From Incumbomyces delicatus (Eukaryota; Ascomycota; Eurotiomycetes; Chaetothyriales; Trichomeriaceae), in NCBI GenBank assembly GCA_017655985.1, contig JACJVS010000007.1, positions 1,488,001 through 1,552,000 on the forward strand: 64,000 bases of DNA, written 5' to 3'. Both the position numbers and the translations under genes were made by a program. Positions within the stretch are counted from its first letter, which is position 1, and every line of letters starts with the position of its first letter. Below, in pieces: positions 1 through 10,827 of the stretch. The notes below the pieces were generated by a model, which had not been told where the DNA came from, did no database searches, and saw nothing but the letters and a program-made list of their open reading frames with translations.

Positions 1-1
1 T

Positions 2-217
2 CTCGCCAAAGAACGCCAGCGCAAGGAGGCAGAGCGCGCTGCAAACGGATCGCTGCCTAAGCGCTCGGTTAAGGACGTGTTTAGGGTAATTCTTGACTGG
101 CATGGGCGGCGAAGCGTCACCGTACAGGGACGTGTTGTGGACACGAAGATGTTGGACGAGGACAGCGATTGGGAGGGTGGAAGTGTGAAGGAGGAGAAGC
201 TGAACCTGAAAACCTGA
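2..217 (+). CDS. C-terminal end of an unrecognised gene (partial)
   Basis: An open frame enters from the left edge and runs 71 codons to a TGA at 215-217. It begins with a charged, probably helical stretch (KERQRKEAER), followed by a short segment VKDVFRVILDWHGRR, and ends in an acidic tail rich in D, E and K. I do not recognise the family. The call as coding rests on the uninterrupted frame, the biased charged composition and the absence of another gene on either strand here. The gene start lies outside the window, so length, domains and introns cannot be judged. An alternative is the tail of a coiled-coil or RNA-processing protein, but nothing visible decides this. Confidence 0.5.
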   Translation, partial: LAKERQRKEAERAANGSLPKRSVKDVFRVILDWHGRRSVTVQGRVVDTKMLDEDSDWEGGSVKEEKLNLKT

Positions 218-861
218 AACCTGACGCTGCCTGGGGCGAGTGGCATTGGCGCAACAGGTCGCGCCCGGCGGAGAGACGTGCTTGAAGGGTCCTTTAAGGT
301 TGTTTATCGTGTTGAAGGAGGCTTAGATAGCCCAGCTTTTGTAGTTTGGTATTGATTTTTCGGTCAAATCAATTGTTTGGACATGGCGGTGCAATGTCAA
401 TGGTCGAAGTGTGTTGTCGCGTGCTCTTCGGTGCCTTGAAGAGTGTTTGATCTCGAAACTTCGTCGATCCGAAATTCCAACAAGCGTCGGCATATATGTT
501 ACGGTTGTGATTCATGGGTCCGGGCTCCTGAAGCCTTTGACATACCAACATAAAATAGCTAAGGTCGTCATAGAGTCATTGGGTCCGGTCGCTGGGAAGC
601 CTGATAAAGCAGCACCAGTGCAAGGCTCTAAATCACCATCATGCTGAAAATCTCGGGTCGTGAAAGTGCTGTGGCATGAGATCAATGAGGTGACGGACAA
701 AACCGCTCTCATAGTACGTGTGCTCCTTTTGGTATGAGGTTCCTGTAAAGTCGATATTGTTTGTGCCTTGAAAGCATGTTCAGCCTCCGTTCCCCAGTTG
801 TTGAGAAGCACCAGCCAGACGATCAGCAGTCGTAAATTCAAGCACGCGCACGAGCGAATAC
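218..861. other. intergenic, no gene seen
   Basis: Convergent region between the plus-strand gene ending at 217 and the minus-strand Pop8-like gene ending at 862. It should hold both 3' UTRs. The short frames here have no recognisable family and no splice logic. Confidence 0.5.
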
Positions 862-1236
862 TCAGGTCTCGAGCGACCACAACGACCCATCATCAACACC
901 AGATACCAGCCCACCCAACCAACTGCCTCGTCCTTGCACACGCACTGTCACACCTCCGCTGCCAACCCATTGGCTCAACGCAACGACAACCGCGGCCTCA
1001 TCTTCTCGGGGCAACCGAATACAGGCGGACGCGCCGTCAAGTTTAAGGATGTCAATATCAATGGATGTGCCTACTAATCCGAAGTATTGGTTGAGGGCTG
1101 CATTGAGGTACTTTCGTACGGAGACCTCATCAAGGAGGTTGGTACCCTTACTTTGCGAGAAGTCTATTCTCGTCGATGTGATGAGGAGCTTCAGGTACGA
1201 GGAGGGTGGATTGCGGAGAGTGAAGGTAGTTTCCAT
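862..1236 (-). CDS. pop8: RNase P/MRP subunit, Pop8-like (Rpp14/Pop5 fold)
   Basis: A 124-residue single-exon protein with an ATG at 1236. Its core matches the fungal Pop8-like members of the Rpp14/Pop5 family: an N-terminal strand opening (FTLRNPPSSYLKL), a helix with RKYLNAALNQYFGLVGT, then IDIDILKLDG and the conserved IRLPREDEAAVVVALS segment, closing with a glycine-rich tail. Family members are protein subunits of RNase P and RNase MRP, which trim tRNA 5' leaders and process pre-rRNA in the nucleus and nucleolus. The length is normal for Pop8 (yeast Pop8 is 133 residues). The gene is compact and sits alone between two unrelated genes. The assignment is by motif order; no alignment was run. 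The less likely alternative is another Rpp14-family subunit. Confidence 0.75.
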   Translation of the reverse strand: METTFTLRNPPSSYLKLLITSTRIDFSQSKGTNLLDEVSVRKYLNAALNQYFGLVGTSIDIDILKLDGASACIRLPREDEAAVVVALSQWVGSGGVTVRVQGRGSWLGGLVSGVDDGSLWSLET

Positions 1237-1828
1237 CGTGAATGTAAAAGTTCAACTATTAACGGGTAGGCGAGTTCAAATTCTTCGCTCTGTTTCGCCA
1301 AACGTCGAAAGTCGGCAACAGCGATCTGGATCGGGAAACGCTGCACCTGCATAGGGCTGAGTTCGTCAAGTCGGAGTTCGTGAATACACCCTAGCTTGTT
1401 TAGTGATAGTGCTACGCACCCCCCTTTTGAGTATATATAACCCACTATTGATTTATCTGATGTTGCAGTTGTCTCCGGCACCCTACCTCAATGGTAACGA
1501 AATGTGCCTCGAGCTCTGCCCGCTGTAGTGTCGTCTTCGGGACGACAACTCATACAGGAGTCTTCCTCTGCTATTCTTGTTCAAAAGCCTATACGCCATA
1601 TCTTAGTGTCTCTGTAGAAGCCAAGTACTTGGCAGTATTTGCAGTCAGTCTGGGTCTGGAATCCCTGTAGAATACCTACCGTATTTGCTGTATAATTTAA
1701 AGTAGAAATGGACTTTGTGTCTCGATAATTATTATGTATCACACGGGCTGCTCTATTGCAAGAAATCAGTCGCTGGTTGCATCGACTGCCGCGAACACCC
1801 CAAGATATACAAAGTACAACGGTCGCTT
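1237..1828. other. intergenic, promoter of pop8-like gene and 3' end of erg1
   Basis: No coding region seen. A TATA-like run (gtatatataa) lies near 1430-1439, about 190 bp upstream of the Pop8-like start codon. The right part is the presumed 3' UTR of erg1, which is also on the minus strand. Confidence 0.4.
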
Positions 1829-3322
1829 TTAACTTCTCACTTCTGCCCAGATATATGGAAATATTACCACACACGCTTTGGAAAACACAAGGACCGCTTG
1901 CACTGCACTCCAACCGGTCACTGCGCCAAGTACACCCTGCTCACAGACCATCAACCAAATACTCAAAAAGGCCACTGCGAAGAAGTGGTAAAATAACACC
2001 AATGGTTGTCGTATCATACCTCCAAGCAGACCCACAGGGCCATCGATACAATTTCCTCCTCGTTGGAAATATCGAAAACAGCCCTTTTGGAGAAACTTCA
2101 GCTGGGGGTCGTCCGCAGCAAACAAAGAGTAGAGTGCTTGTGCGAGGATGTTAATGACTGCGGTAAGGTCCTTGCGTCGCCAATGAAAGCGTTGGAACTG
2201 GCGGAGGACGAGCGTGCTATCGTCAAGGTTGGGCACAACTTCAGGGGAGAGGAGCGATTGTACTAGAACAACGTCGTTCAATGCCACCGTCATGCCGCCG
2301 CCAGTGAGCGGATGGCGCATGTTCAATGCATCGCCTAGCAATGCCAGACCACGAGTTCGATTGAGGGTCGCACGCAAACAAGAATTTGGCATGGATCTGA
2401 GCTGGCCCGTTTCGATGGCGTCGCGAAAGGTAGACTGAACGGACTCTGGTAGTGTCGGGAGGACTACCTTGGTCAGATGCGACTTGACGCCTCCATGTGC
2501 GATGGATGCTGTGGGAGTATTCTCAGGTATGTCCACCAAAGCGCGTGTTTCGTGCGCGCCGATCTGGTAGAGTAACAGAGGAGCATTGTCGCACAGAACG
2601 ACGTGGCCGTGACTGGGCAGGGGTAGAGGACAAGAATCATGCTGCAGCTCGAGACCCCAAAACCTGGACTTCGATGAGGGTGTTGCAGTGGAATACTGCT
2701 TGCGAAATTTGCTGTTGTAGCCATCTGCCACGACGGTCAGAGACGCGAAGAAGTAATCCTTCTGCACCTTCTTGGTCAGCGTCTGCACACCCACTATTTG
2801 CGAAGTGAGTTCTGATTGTGATGTAATTAGCTCTGTCACCTCTGTCTCGAAGACGGTGATATTGGGGTGTGACAGTGCAGCTGCTCTTAGCTTGGAAATA
2901 AACCTGCCATGGTGGAACGATCGACCTTCAGACCTCCTCGCAGACTGGTCTGCTTTCGGCTGCCCGACAACGCTGTGGGGGTAAGGTATCTCGACCGGTT
3001 CGCCGTGGAAGAACACGCCATAGCCCTTTACAGGCACGGCATCGATCCCCTCGAGACAATCCCTCAGGCCAAGCTTCGTTAGAGCGTCGACGCCTCCAGG
3101 CTGCAGCAGCTCGCCGACTATCCTGTCTGGCTCTTTCAAGGACTTTTCGAGTAGGATCACACTTCTTCCCTGATCTGCAAACGCAACTGCCAATGCCGAC
3201 CCCAGCACACCCGCCCCTACGATGACAACGTCGCCCTCGTGGTGAGCTTGTCGCCTGAATTGTTGAGTATCATGTGCTGATTCGACCGAGGACTCCGAAG
3301 ACGTATCGGCGATGTACGGCAT
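1829..3322 (-). CDS. erg1: squalene epoxidase (squalene monooxygenase)
   Basis: A 497-residue FAD-dependent monooxygenase that converts squalene to 2,3-oxidosqualene in the ER, an early committed step of ergosterol synthesis and the allylamine target. Visible motifs in order: the Rossmann GAGVLG at about residues 36-41 after VVIV; the dinucleotide acid at the end of that unit (ILLEKS); RIVGELLQPGG; the DG motif in VVADGYNSK; the GD motif GLALLGDALNMRHPLTGGG; and two hydrophobic C-terminal segments that would anchor it in the membrane. The frame stays open upstream to 3370 but starts there with TTG; the first ATG (MPYIAD) at 3322 gives a length matching yeast Erg1 (496). No intron is needed. 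A CACGTG E-box lies upstream at 3610-3615; a sterol-regulator role for it is only a guess. Confidence 0.95.
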   Translation of the reverse strand: MPYIADTSSESSVESAHDTQQFRRQAHHEGDVVIVGAGVLGSALAVAFADQGRSVILLEKSLKEPDRIVGELLQPGGVDALTKLGLRDCLEGIDAVPVKGYGVFFHGEPVEIPYPHSVVGQPKADQSARRSEGRSFHHGRFISKLRAAALSHPNITVFETEVTELITSQSELTSQIVGVQTLTKKVQKDYFFASLTVVADGYNSKFRKQYSTATPSSKSRFWGLELQHDSCPLPLPSHGHVVLCDNAPLLLYQIGAHETRALVDIPENTPTASIAHGGVKSHLTKVVLPTLPESVQSTFRDAIETGQLRSMPNSCLRATLNRTRGLALLGDALNMRHPLTGGGMTVALNDVVLVQSLLSPEVVPNLDDSTLVLRQFQRFHWRRKDLTAVINILAQALYSLFAADDPQLKFLQKGCFRYFQRGGNCIDGPVGLLGGMIRQPLVLFYHFFAVAFLSIWLMVCEQGVLGAVTGWSAVQAVLVFSKACVVIFPYIWAEVRS

Positions 3323-4453
3323 GCTCTTCTTGCTGCAGATATGAGCTTGCCAGACTCTTAGCAGCGACAAATTTGGTGGATAAGGAAGTGCGCAGCGGTC
3401 TCGGATTATAGTCTTGGAGTCGAAGATTGTACAGAAGAGGATAAAAGGACGCGGAGGTATTCATTTGATTCGTGGGAAATACCACAATGTCATCCCACAG
3501 GTAGAGGTGGATTGTTGAGGGAAGAAATAATCCATGCGCTTGCGCTTTAGGGCCGAATTTGACTTTATGCATGAGTGACGCCAGCCGGCAAAGCCAAATT
3601 TCTTTCACACGTGCACCACTCGGGTTCCTGCACCGGACCTGTGGGTTCCCACAAAATACCCACATGTGGCACTCTGTTTCTTGGCTGTATAAGGAGGGCT
3701 CAGAACCTTGCACTGGTACTTCGTATAAGTGGTGTTGTACATATCTAATATGTTGGACCCAGCAAACCGCACACGACTGGGTCGCATCACCAGGCCTATC
3801 ATACTGAGCGGGCTCCGGAAGGAAACCACTGTTGTTTCCAGCTCCTTGGTACACAATTCGACTACCAGAGTGAGTCCGTTGAATCAAGCCCAGCCCACAT
3901 GCACTTTTACTGTCCCTAGTTTTGGTCGCCAGGACCCTCACTTAATACTACAATGAGAATTGCATGCCACCTGTGCCCCTCCCGACCTCCGAAGGCTGTG
4001 TCGACTTGGCCTATCCCAATGCATTTTTGGTTTTTTGACACCATGACCCATGACCTGTTCCCAAACACCAGAGTAACATTGGTCGAAGATAGAAAAACTC
4101 CTCCGAAGGCCCAAATTCCTTGCTGCGGTTGTAATCTTACACATTATCCTTGTCATGATTCTGGCCGAATGTCGAAACTCCTGCTACGATGCAAACTCAA
4201 ACCACCTAGCACTGTGCGAGCACACCCACAACAGCAAAGATGATGCTGGAAACAATCCTCTAAGGCCCATGCACCGAACCTGTTATGCTTTGGTTTCCAT
4301 TTTGCCCCCAGTTGGAAACCATTTGCGTCTCTGAGTGCATTTGCGCTCCGGGTTAGACTTTCTTGCGCGGTGGCCCGTAAATCAGGAGGCAGCACACCGC
4401 GTCTGTTTGCGATCTCACTGCCAAACACTTTGTAACCTGTAGCTTGGTTATGC
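3323..4453. other. intergenic, promoter of erg1 and 3' end of Cid1-type gene
   Basis: About 1.1 kb without a convincing frame on either strand. It holds the E-box CACGTG at 3610-3615 and one copy of the recurring motif TACTTCGTA at 3717-3725. The open frames (for example 3559-3807 on the plus strand) lack family signals. Confidence 0.5.
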
Positions 4454-7400
4454 TCAGCCACCTTTACGCAATTCTTCATCGTGAGGCAGGATGTCGCCAC
4501 CAGGCATGGTACCAGATTTGTCAGGACTCTCTTGTTTTGCTCCCCTTTTTTTCTTCTTCCGCCTGGTCTGCGTCTGCCATTCCTGCTGACCGTTGACGAC
4601 CGTTGCCGGAACGACATGGTGTCCATTTGCTATTGACATGAGCGGCGGAACAAAAGGGCCTAGTGATGTTTTGAATCCTTGATTCAAGCCCATGGCCGAA
4701 GGGACAGGGCCATTGCTGACGGTGGCTGCTGCCAGAGCATTTGTCAAATTGCGAATGTTGCGCTCTTCCTCCATTCTACGCAGCAATGCAGAAGGATCTC
4801 TGTCCTCGTAGCCAAGTTTGTCAGTCAACGTCGTACTTGCGCCATTTAGTGACAGAAAGCCCCTCTCTTGCAACATCTCGTGGTCAATTTGTTTTCCATC
4901 AGCACCGTTCACCATTCCCACATGCGTGATGCCGTTATTCGACGCATCGTCGGACGACGATGGGGTATCGAGAGGAGCATCCTCGGACGTGGTAACACTG
5001 ATGTCGAGCTCCTCGGAAGAGCTCCGGACTGGTCGAGAATTGGGTTGCCGTCGCGGAGGTGAATTGACAGAGCCGTCGACGATTAGCGGTCCGGGTCGAC
5101 CGGGCCGTGAGCTATGTTGTAACGGATCCACAATCGATCTATGTCCATTGTTAGTCTGGGAAGTCATCAGCGGAGGACCTTTAGCCACGGTCGCGTAGTG
5201 AGAAGCTGGTGACGTTGACACACTCGGCAGTCCTGAGCTGCGTGTCGACATTCTCGGTGATAATCCTCCATTCTGAATGGCCAAACCTGCGCTCGATGGC
5301 ATGGGCGATATCGTAGTGCTACCCGGATAAGTTGAGAGTGAAGGAGATTGCCCGACATAATAGCCGACATACTCAACAGGCCGCCGACCTGCATCATAAC
5401 GTGTACCTTGCGAGGGGATGCGACCGTGCAGATGTGCAGCCATTGGGTCGTTCGGTACGGAATTTATCGACGATCGCCTGGTTCCCGCTGAATCCAGCTG
5501 TCGCACCGGCACATCGAAGCGCTGTGTTAGAAATGGTAGTAGACTTGTCGTCGGTAGTCCCCGAGCCGGTTGGGATTGAGCACGTAAAGTAGTTGCATTG
5601 ACCGAGGCGCGACGTGCATACCTTCGAGAATCTGGAATTGCCGCGCCCAGAAGTGGAGATGCAGGGTTAGTCACAATTCCAGAGGATGCAGCTCCATTGT
5701 GAAGTAGTGAGGGATTCCCATTGAACCGTGCTTGGAATAAAGGGGCGGTGAGAGGCGCTCTGCCATTTGCTGCCATTCTTGATGCCATCAATGGATCTCG
5801 GCTATCCTCCGAAGACTCGTTGCCTGGGAATCCCCCACTGACAGAGTTACCGCTGGCTGCTGCAAGTCCACGGTGTCGGTAAAGCTGCATTCGTAGCTCT
5901 TGCTCCTGCATCTGGAGGTATTGATACTGTTGGAACAATTGGTCGTGCAAAAGATGCTGCTGGTGTTGCTGTTGCATCTGCAACTCTTGGGGGGTCATCG
6001 GAAAAGGAAGATCCCGAAGATGTGTGGCCGGTCGAGCAACAGGATTAGAAGTTCTTCTTCCCGAATTATTTGGCCGATCCCCACGTCTTCCATTTTTATA
6101 GTTATTCCTCCCATTTCTCGCAGGGTGAGGTTGCGGTTGTGGCGGTGGCTGTGGTATGATTGCTTTTGTGGTTGGTTGGATAAAGGTCTCTGTCCGGCGG
6201 GGAAGGACTTCAGGCTGAGGTGGTACAAACCCTTCACAACACTCTTTGAGATTGCCGGCGGCTAAAAGACCGCAAGCTCTTCGCAGTTCGAGATGAATGC
6301 CGCGCATGGATGTATCGTCTGCCGTGTTAGCCAAATTCCGACTAGTGTTGAAAGGTTCTTCGACGCATAGCCGATTGTCTTGCAGTCGATGCCATGCTTT
6401 CTGCGGCTTCGGAATCACCCGACCCAGCCGTACGGAGAGAACATTTCTCTCGAAATCCAATTCATGTCCGTAGTAATGGAAGAATTGGAAGAGCAGGCTT
6501 CCCAGGCTAGAGCGGTTTGCTTTCCCGAAGTCTTGATACTTTGTCAAGGTCTTGTCAAAGGTCACATCGACGCCATTCAGGAGATTTGGCTCAAGTCCAT
6601 GGTTTTGTTGCAAAGCAGGCAATATAGGAGGGCTACGTGTCTGCAGGAAGCTCAGGACAAGACAAATCCACGTGTAGGAACTCAAGGTGCCTCCAAGTGC
6701 TTTGGACTGTTAGTTTAGCTCACCGTGTTGAGAATCTTCGTGGACTAACCTGCATCATTCAGAATCCGACGCTTGGCCCAGTACTTGACGATCATAGCCA
6801 GTGGTCGAAATCTATCATCGATGGCAACATAGGAGCGGATTAGCTCCGTGTTCTCTAGCGCGATTGGATTGTTCACGTTCATGTCGCATGCAACTTGTAA
6901 ATCAGGATCCCAGGCCTTCACAATTGGCACCTTGGCGCTCGAAACGCAGACAACTCGCTCCATACCGTTCCGAGCGAGGAGGTCCGCTATGGAGCATACA
7001 TGCTCAACTTCTTTACACTCGGTCGTGATGCAAATGTCCACATCCGAGTCGTTCGTACCAAGTCGGTTTCCTGTTGATCCGAAGACGGTGACTTTCATAT
7101 CTTGGCCGGGCCATCGTTGTCTCAGTAGCTTTTCCAACTTCTGTACCAAGCAATGCCGTTGTTCTTCGCGTTCTTCGGTAGGTAACAAGTCTTTGTACAG
7201 GCGATCCATGTCCGTGGTTAATCGAAACTCCTCTTTCGGATTCAGCGTTTTCGCAGCACCTTCCGGGTCAGCGTCCAGTTTGTCAGGTCCAAGAGTGTAC
7301 GGAACCCGCCGTCTCGCCTGTCTCATGCCAGTTTCATACTTGCAGATCATTCCACGGCGGTGGATAGGCGGAGTGCGACTTGCAGCCGTTCGCAAGGATT

Positions 7401-7575
7401 GTGGTGAACCATCTCTGGTTGGCCTTGGCGCGATAGGTGAAAGCCGTCTGTTCGTCGGAGACTGCGGCCTCTGGGAAGGGGTGGAAGGGAGCGAGCGGGA
7501 TTTAGGTGAGTTAGGGGGCAGTTTCGAAGTGTGCGATTCGGCCATATTTGCGTGAACCTTGTCACTCTTTGACAT
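4454..7575 (-). CDS. Cid1/TRF-type non-canonical nucleotidyltransferase (PAP/TUTase)
   Basis: Two exons, 6750-7575 and 4454-6699, joined across a 50-nt intron (6700-6749, donor GTTAGT, acceptor AAAG), give 1023 residues. The junction restores the family segment RRILNDAALGGTLSSYTW. Exon 1 holds a basic disordered N-terminus and the catalytic domain: FGSTGNRLGTNDSDVDIC carries the polymerase-beta GS motif and the DxD metal pair, and the third aspartate is probably in DLQVACDMNVN. Exon 2 begins with the PAP-associated domain and then runs into a long Gln-, Pro- and Ser-rich tail ending in a Lys/Arg cluster (RRKKKKRG). Relatives (Cid1, Cid13, TUTases) add U or A to RNA 3' ends. Substrate cannot be told from sequence. 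Length is well above Cid1 itself because of the tail, as is common in filamentous fungi. Confidence 0.88.
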
Positions 7576-8681
7576 GGCATTTGCTATTTGTCCCTGACTT
7601 TTGGTGTCTATAAAGGGTCAATCATTTTCATAGCACGGCTTGCCGGACAGTCGGTGGCTGAAGAACGAGAGGAGGAGTGGCGAGGGCCTGTAGGGCTATT
7701 CCGTTTGTGGAGACGCGAAGTATACAAGCAAGACACGAACGCTCTTAGTGAAATGGAAGGATGACTCGTGAAAGACTGGCCCAGTCAACCTAAGGACAAA
7801 GGGCAGGAGAAGTCCTCAAACGCCGTGGCGATCGGACCTGGTAAGTCCTTGGGTGCTCGGCGGGTTGTTGACAATCGACGGATTCCGTAATCGCTTTCCA
7901 CCGGAGCGCCTTGGTGGATGATGAGTTCGGATGTATACGTTAACCCCCTTAGCAGAGTCGTATATTTTCAAAGACGAAACCGTGATTTAGTGGCAGCGAA
8001 TGCCTTTCTAGAGATATCCTGGCGTAGTTCGACAACTGGGCGCAGGTTGTATGTACAGATGTCGTACTGTGGGCGTTCAGGTTCCGTGCGGCGCTCCGAG
8101 GGCTTCGAGAGCAGCCGGTCGTAACAAAAGCTACGCACGATGAAGCCTTCCTGCAGCGTTGGGACGTGATCGAACTGGGATTGGAATCAAGGAGGTTCGC
8201 TGAGGGAAAGGGCCAATGCCCCAGAACGTTACTGAGGCAATTTAGGAATTGCTGAAGACAGCGAGGTGGTACGGCGTCAGTACCAGTGGGACGAGTGAGA
8301 CGGTCTGTTTGAAAGAGGTGGTGAGAGAAGTAAAACGCAAAAAAGCTCAGAGTCAAGTTGGTGTCGGACCGCAGCCAACGAGTCTAGAAGATTGAGGCTG
8401 ATCAGACGTTCCTGACTGTGCTCACTTTCAAGGGTTGGAAGAGCCTTGTCACGACTTTTGCTTGGACTCCTGCGCACACTAACCCAGCCTAGCTAGCTGA
8501 ATTACTCGAACTCGGAGCGTGCCAGTCCTCACCCAGAAAATTGTGGAGGCGCCAATCGTGGGCAGGATGCCAGGCGCGGCACGCCGCAGGTACCGCCATC
8601 ATCCTTTCCTGCCCAGGTGGTTACTATTAATTATTACGAAACGGCCGCTTTACCACTTTGCCTTGCACAACCTTTTGACAA

Positions 8682-8699
8682 TACCTAGGTACCTAGGTA
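8682..8699. repeat. TACCTAGGTA palindrome, two overlapping copies
   Basis: The 10-bp palindrome TACCTAGGTA occurs twice with a 2-bp overlap, giving an 18-bp run. Further exact copies lie at 9180-9189 and 9529-9538, all within one gene-poor stretch. Confidence 0.8.
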
Positions 8700-9179
8700 G
8701 TTATGTAAATCTGCAGCGCACCAGTTTTTGGCGATGGACCAGCGCGTAGATAGCTTAAGGTGAGTGCTGCACTTCAAGCCTCACTCTTGATTTACACGAG
8801 ACTCTGAATCAACCGGGCTGAATACCAGATTAATGACGTGATTACGAGAAAAAAATGTTGTAAAAATAGTTGCTCTGGCGACACAAAATTTACCGACTTG
8901 GAGGTTAATAAACCGAGCGTGGCCGAGGAGCATCAATCTGCCACACCGGGACACCGACCCGTTAGTCGGACTTGATGGAAGTTTTCAATTTTTAGATCAT
9001 GCAACGGAACTTGTTGGTACGAACATGACCCCAGAGCACGACGGCTACCACCCACCTTGCCAAAACCTGTGGACTTTTATCAGCATGGTGGTCCTTATGA
9101 TCTGAAAACGTGGTGGCCCATATATCTGACTTAGCTGGTACTGTACGAAACATCCAACCAAAGCAAACAGGTACGAAAG

Positions 9180-9189
9180 TACCTAGGTA
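9180..9189. repeat. TACCTAGGTA palindrome, third copy
   Basis: Exact copy of the 10-bp palindrome; the preceding bases (tacgaaag) also resemble the TACGAAGTA motif. Confidence 0.8.
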
Positions 9190-9528
9190 CATATTGCCGG
9201 GGACGCAGACTGTGATCTCGTTAACGCGAACGTGCGCGAGCTGTGATGATGCAGGGCCGACTCACGCATGGGCACTAGAAATGCACTGACTAACTCTACA
9301 CCCATGGTGGTTCAATTTTGGTACAACACCTGCCTCTGTTCTGGTCAGTCAAATGACTGTAGATGAGCTCTGTCAATGTGAGCAGCATGATAACAGAATT
9401 TGATGGGTTTATAATCGCATCTGAGGACGTTTGGTCATTCCTTCCAAAGGTTGATGCTCACTTTTGCAAAAAATGCCAGCGGGCGTCAGGGAAAGAGTTA
9501 GGGGTATGAAATACGAAGTACGTCACAG

Positions 9529-9538
9529 TACCTAGGTA
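9529..9538. repeat. TACCTAGGTA palindrome, fourth copy
   Basis: Exact copy of the 10-bp palindrome, 8 bp after an exact TACGAAGTA at 9512-9520. Confidence 0.8.
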
Positions 9539-10047
9539 GCCAAACGCGACTCGCGTGTCACACACCTTCGGAACAGAACAACTGCGGTAATACCGAGCCT
9601 GATTGGAGTCTCCAGGTTCGCGGTAGCCTCGGGCTATTATTAAATGCAGATGGTCGTGTCGGGCACTCCACTAAAATATCAAAAATATCCACTTCTGCCG
9701 TTCTGCCAACACCTGGTATCGTGACCACTTTTCTCCGGCACTGGCACTGGCAGGCCTATAAATTTATGCCTGGCCCCGCTTGTCGTTGATAGGTCGTTGG
9801 CATGTCAATCTCACATGTGGACTACGAAGTATGGTGATGGAGCCCTAGCTCTGCTGTATTCCTATACACCCACTAATCTCGAATCTTGCCTCATTTCAGT
9901 GTCTCGTTCATGTTCAAGGGCATCACAACAGCCGCGCCTTTGGAAAATTTAGATCAAGCAATTGTCTGCACAGCGCAACATGCACGGCCGATTAGAAAAG
10001 TTCATGTCTTTTGAAATTGCTTGGTAATGCGAAAAGGGTCGACTTTT

Positions 10048-10344
10048 TCAGAGATATTCATTTCCCGGAAGCCACTCTGTTGCATGGGGCTCGACGACGC
10101 TTCTAACCGCAAGGACACTAGTAGTGCCGAGCGACGCCCATCCTGGTGCGTTATCGTGGCCTTCTACGCTTCTCTCAGCACCGTTCGATTTGTCCTGTCA
10201 CCGAATTCCTCATGCCGCCGTCTTTTTAGCGCATCACTAAATTCATTTTGTCGTCCCTCGACTACTAACTGCAATCTGCCTTTCGCCGTCCAGCGCCGGT
10301 CTTTGATTCTGTCCGCTCTGTGATTTCTTCTTCTTCTTGCCCAT
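10048..10344 (-). CDS. tentative small Lys-rich protein, two exons
   Basis: A possible 73-residue gene that appears only after splicing. Exon 1 (10270-10344) starts with an ATG in good context (aacaATGG) and encodes MGKKKKKSQSGQNQ and a short hydrophilic run. A 75-nt intron (10195-10269) has donor GTTAGT, a weak branch (CTAAA) and acceptor GACAG. Exon 2 (10048-10194) stays open for 48 codons and ends WLPGNEYL at a TGA. Both junctions are phase 0. I do not recognise the product. The polylysine start suggests a nuclear or RNA-binding role, which is only a guess. A 100-codon open frame lies on the opposite strand of the same DNA, so the evidence is weak. It would diverge from the gene starting at 10828. 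Confidence 0.25.
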
Positions 10345-10827
10345 TGTTTTTTTAATTGATATACTCCCATCAGCAGAGCTTAGAACGGTCATCACAGCGA
10401 CGGCAAACAAGAGGCATCGTCTCGCAACATTGGTTTTCGCAAGCGAGGACGACATTAGCAGGACTCGGGTTTAGTGCATCTGCCGGTGAGTGCCTCACGA
10501 CAATGCGTCCGTCTTTTGCGGATTCGAGCTGGCACCCAAACTGCGTCGGGGAAATTGCCACGAATTGACCCCCTCAAGGATCGACTAGAAAATTTACTTC
10601 AATCTTCCCCCACCACCAACACATGCCATTCTCTCCGCTTTGCACACACGAATTCATATCTCCCGCATCCGTGGCGACTTTCACTCATTTTCCCTACCAT
10701 CGCTGTGCTCCGTGCCACTGACGCTCCTTGAGCAGGCATTCTCTTTCGGCATCGCCAAACGAGCAACGCAAGCTACTGGCGATCACACGCTGAACACTCG
10801 TCCAAATTAGCGGAACCAGGTAGCACC
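10345..10827. promoter_or_regulatory. upstream region of the 10828 gene
   Basis: Pyrimidine-rich, C/T-biased leader on the plus strand typical of Pezizomycotina promoters and 5' UTRs. If the small minus-strand gene is real this is a shared divergent promoter. No defined element recognised. Confidence 0.35.

Larger units (their letters stand above)
7576..10047. other. gene-poor stretch with short palindromic repeats
   Basis: About 2.5 kb without a credible gene; the longest frames (such as 7949-8356 minus) look random. It holds the TACCTAGGTA repeats listed separately, two copies of TACGAAGTA (9512-9520 and 9823-9831) and AT-rich patches. The left end must contain the promoter of the Cid1-type gene. 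Confidence 0.5.

Noticed and set aside
3270..3941. 223-codon minus-strand frame upstream of erg1
   Set aside because: Overlaps the erg1 N-terminus in another phase and has no recognisable domain.
6848..7555. 235-codon plus-strand frame
   Set aside because: Antisense to the catalytic exon of the Cid1-type gene.
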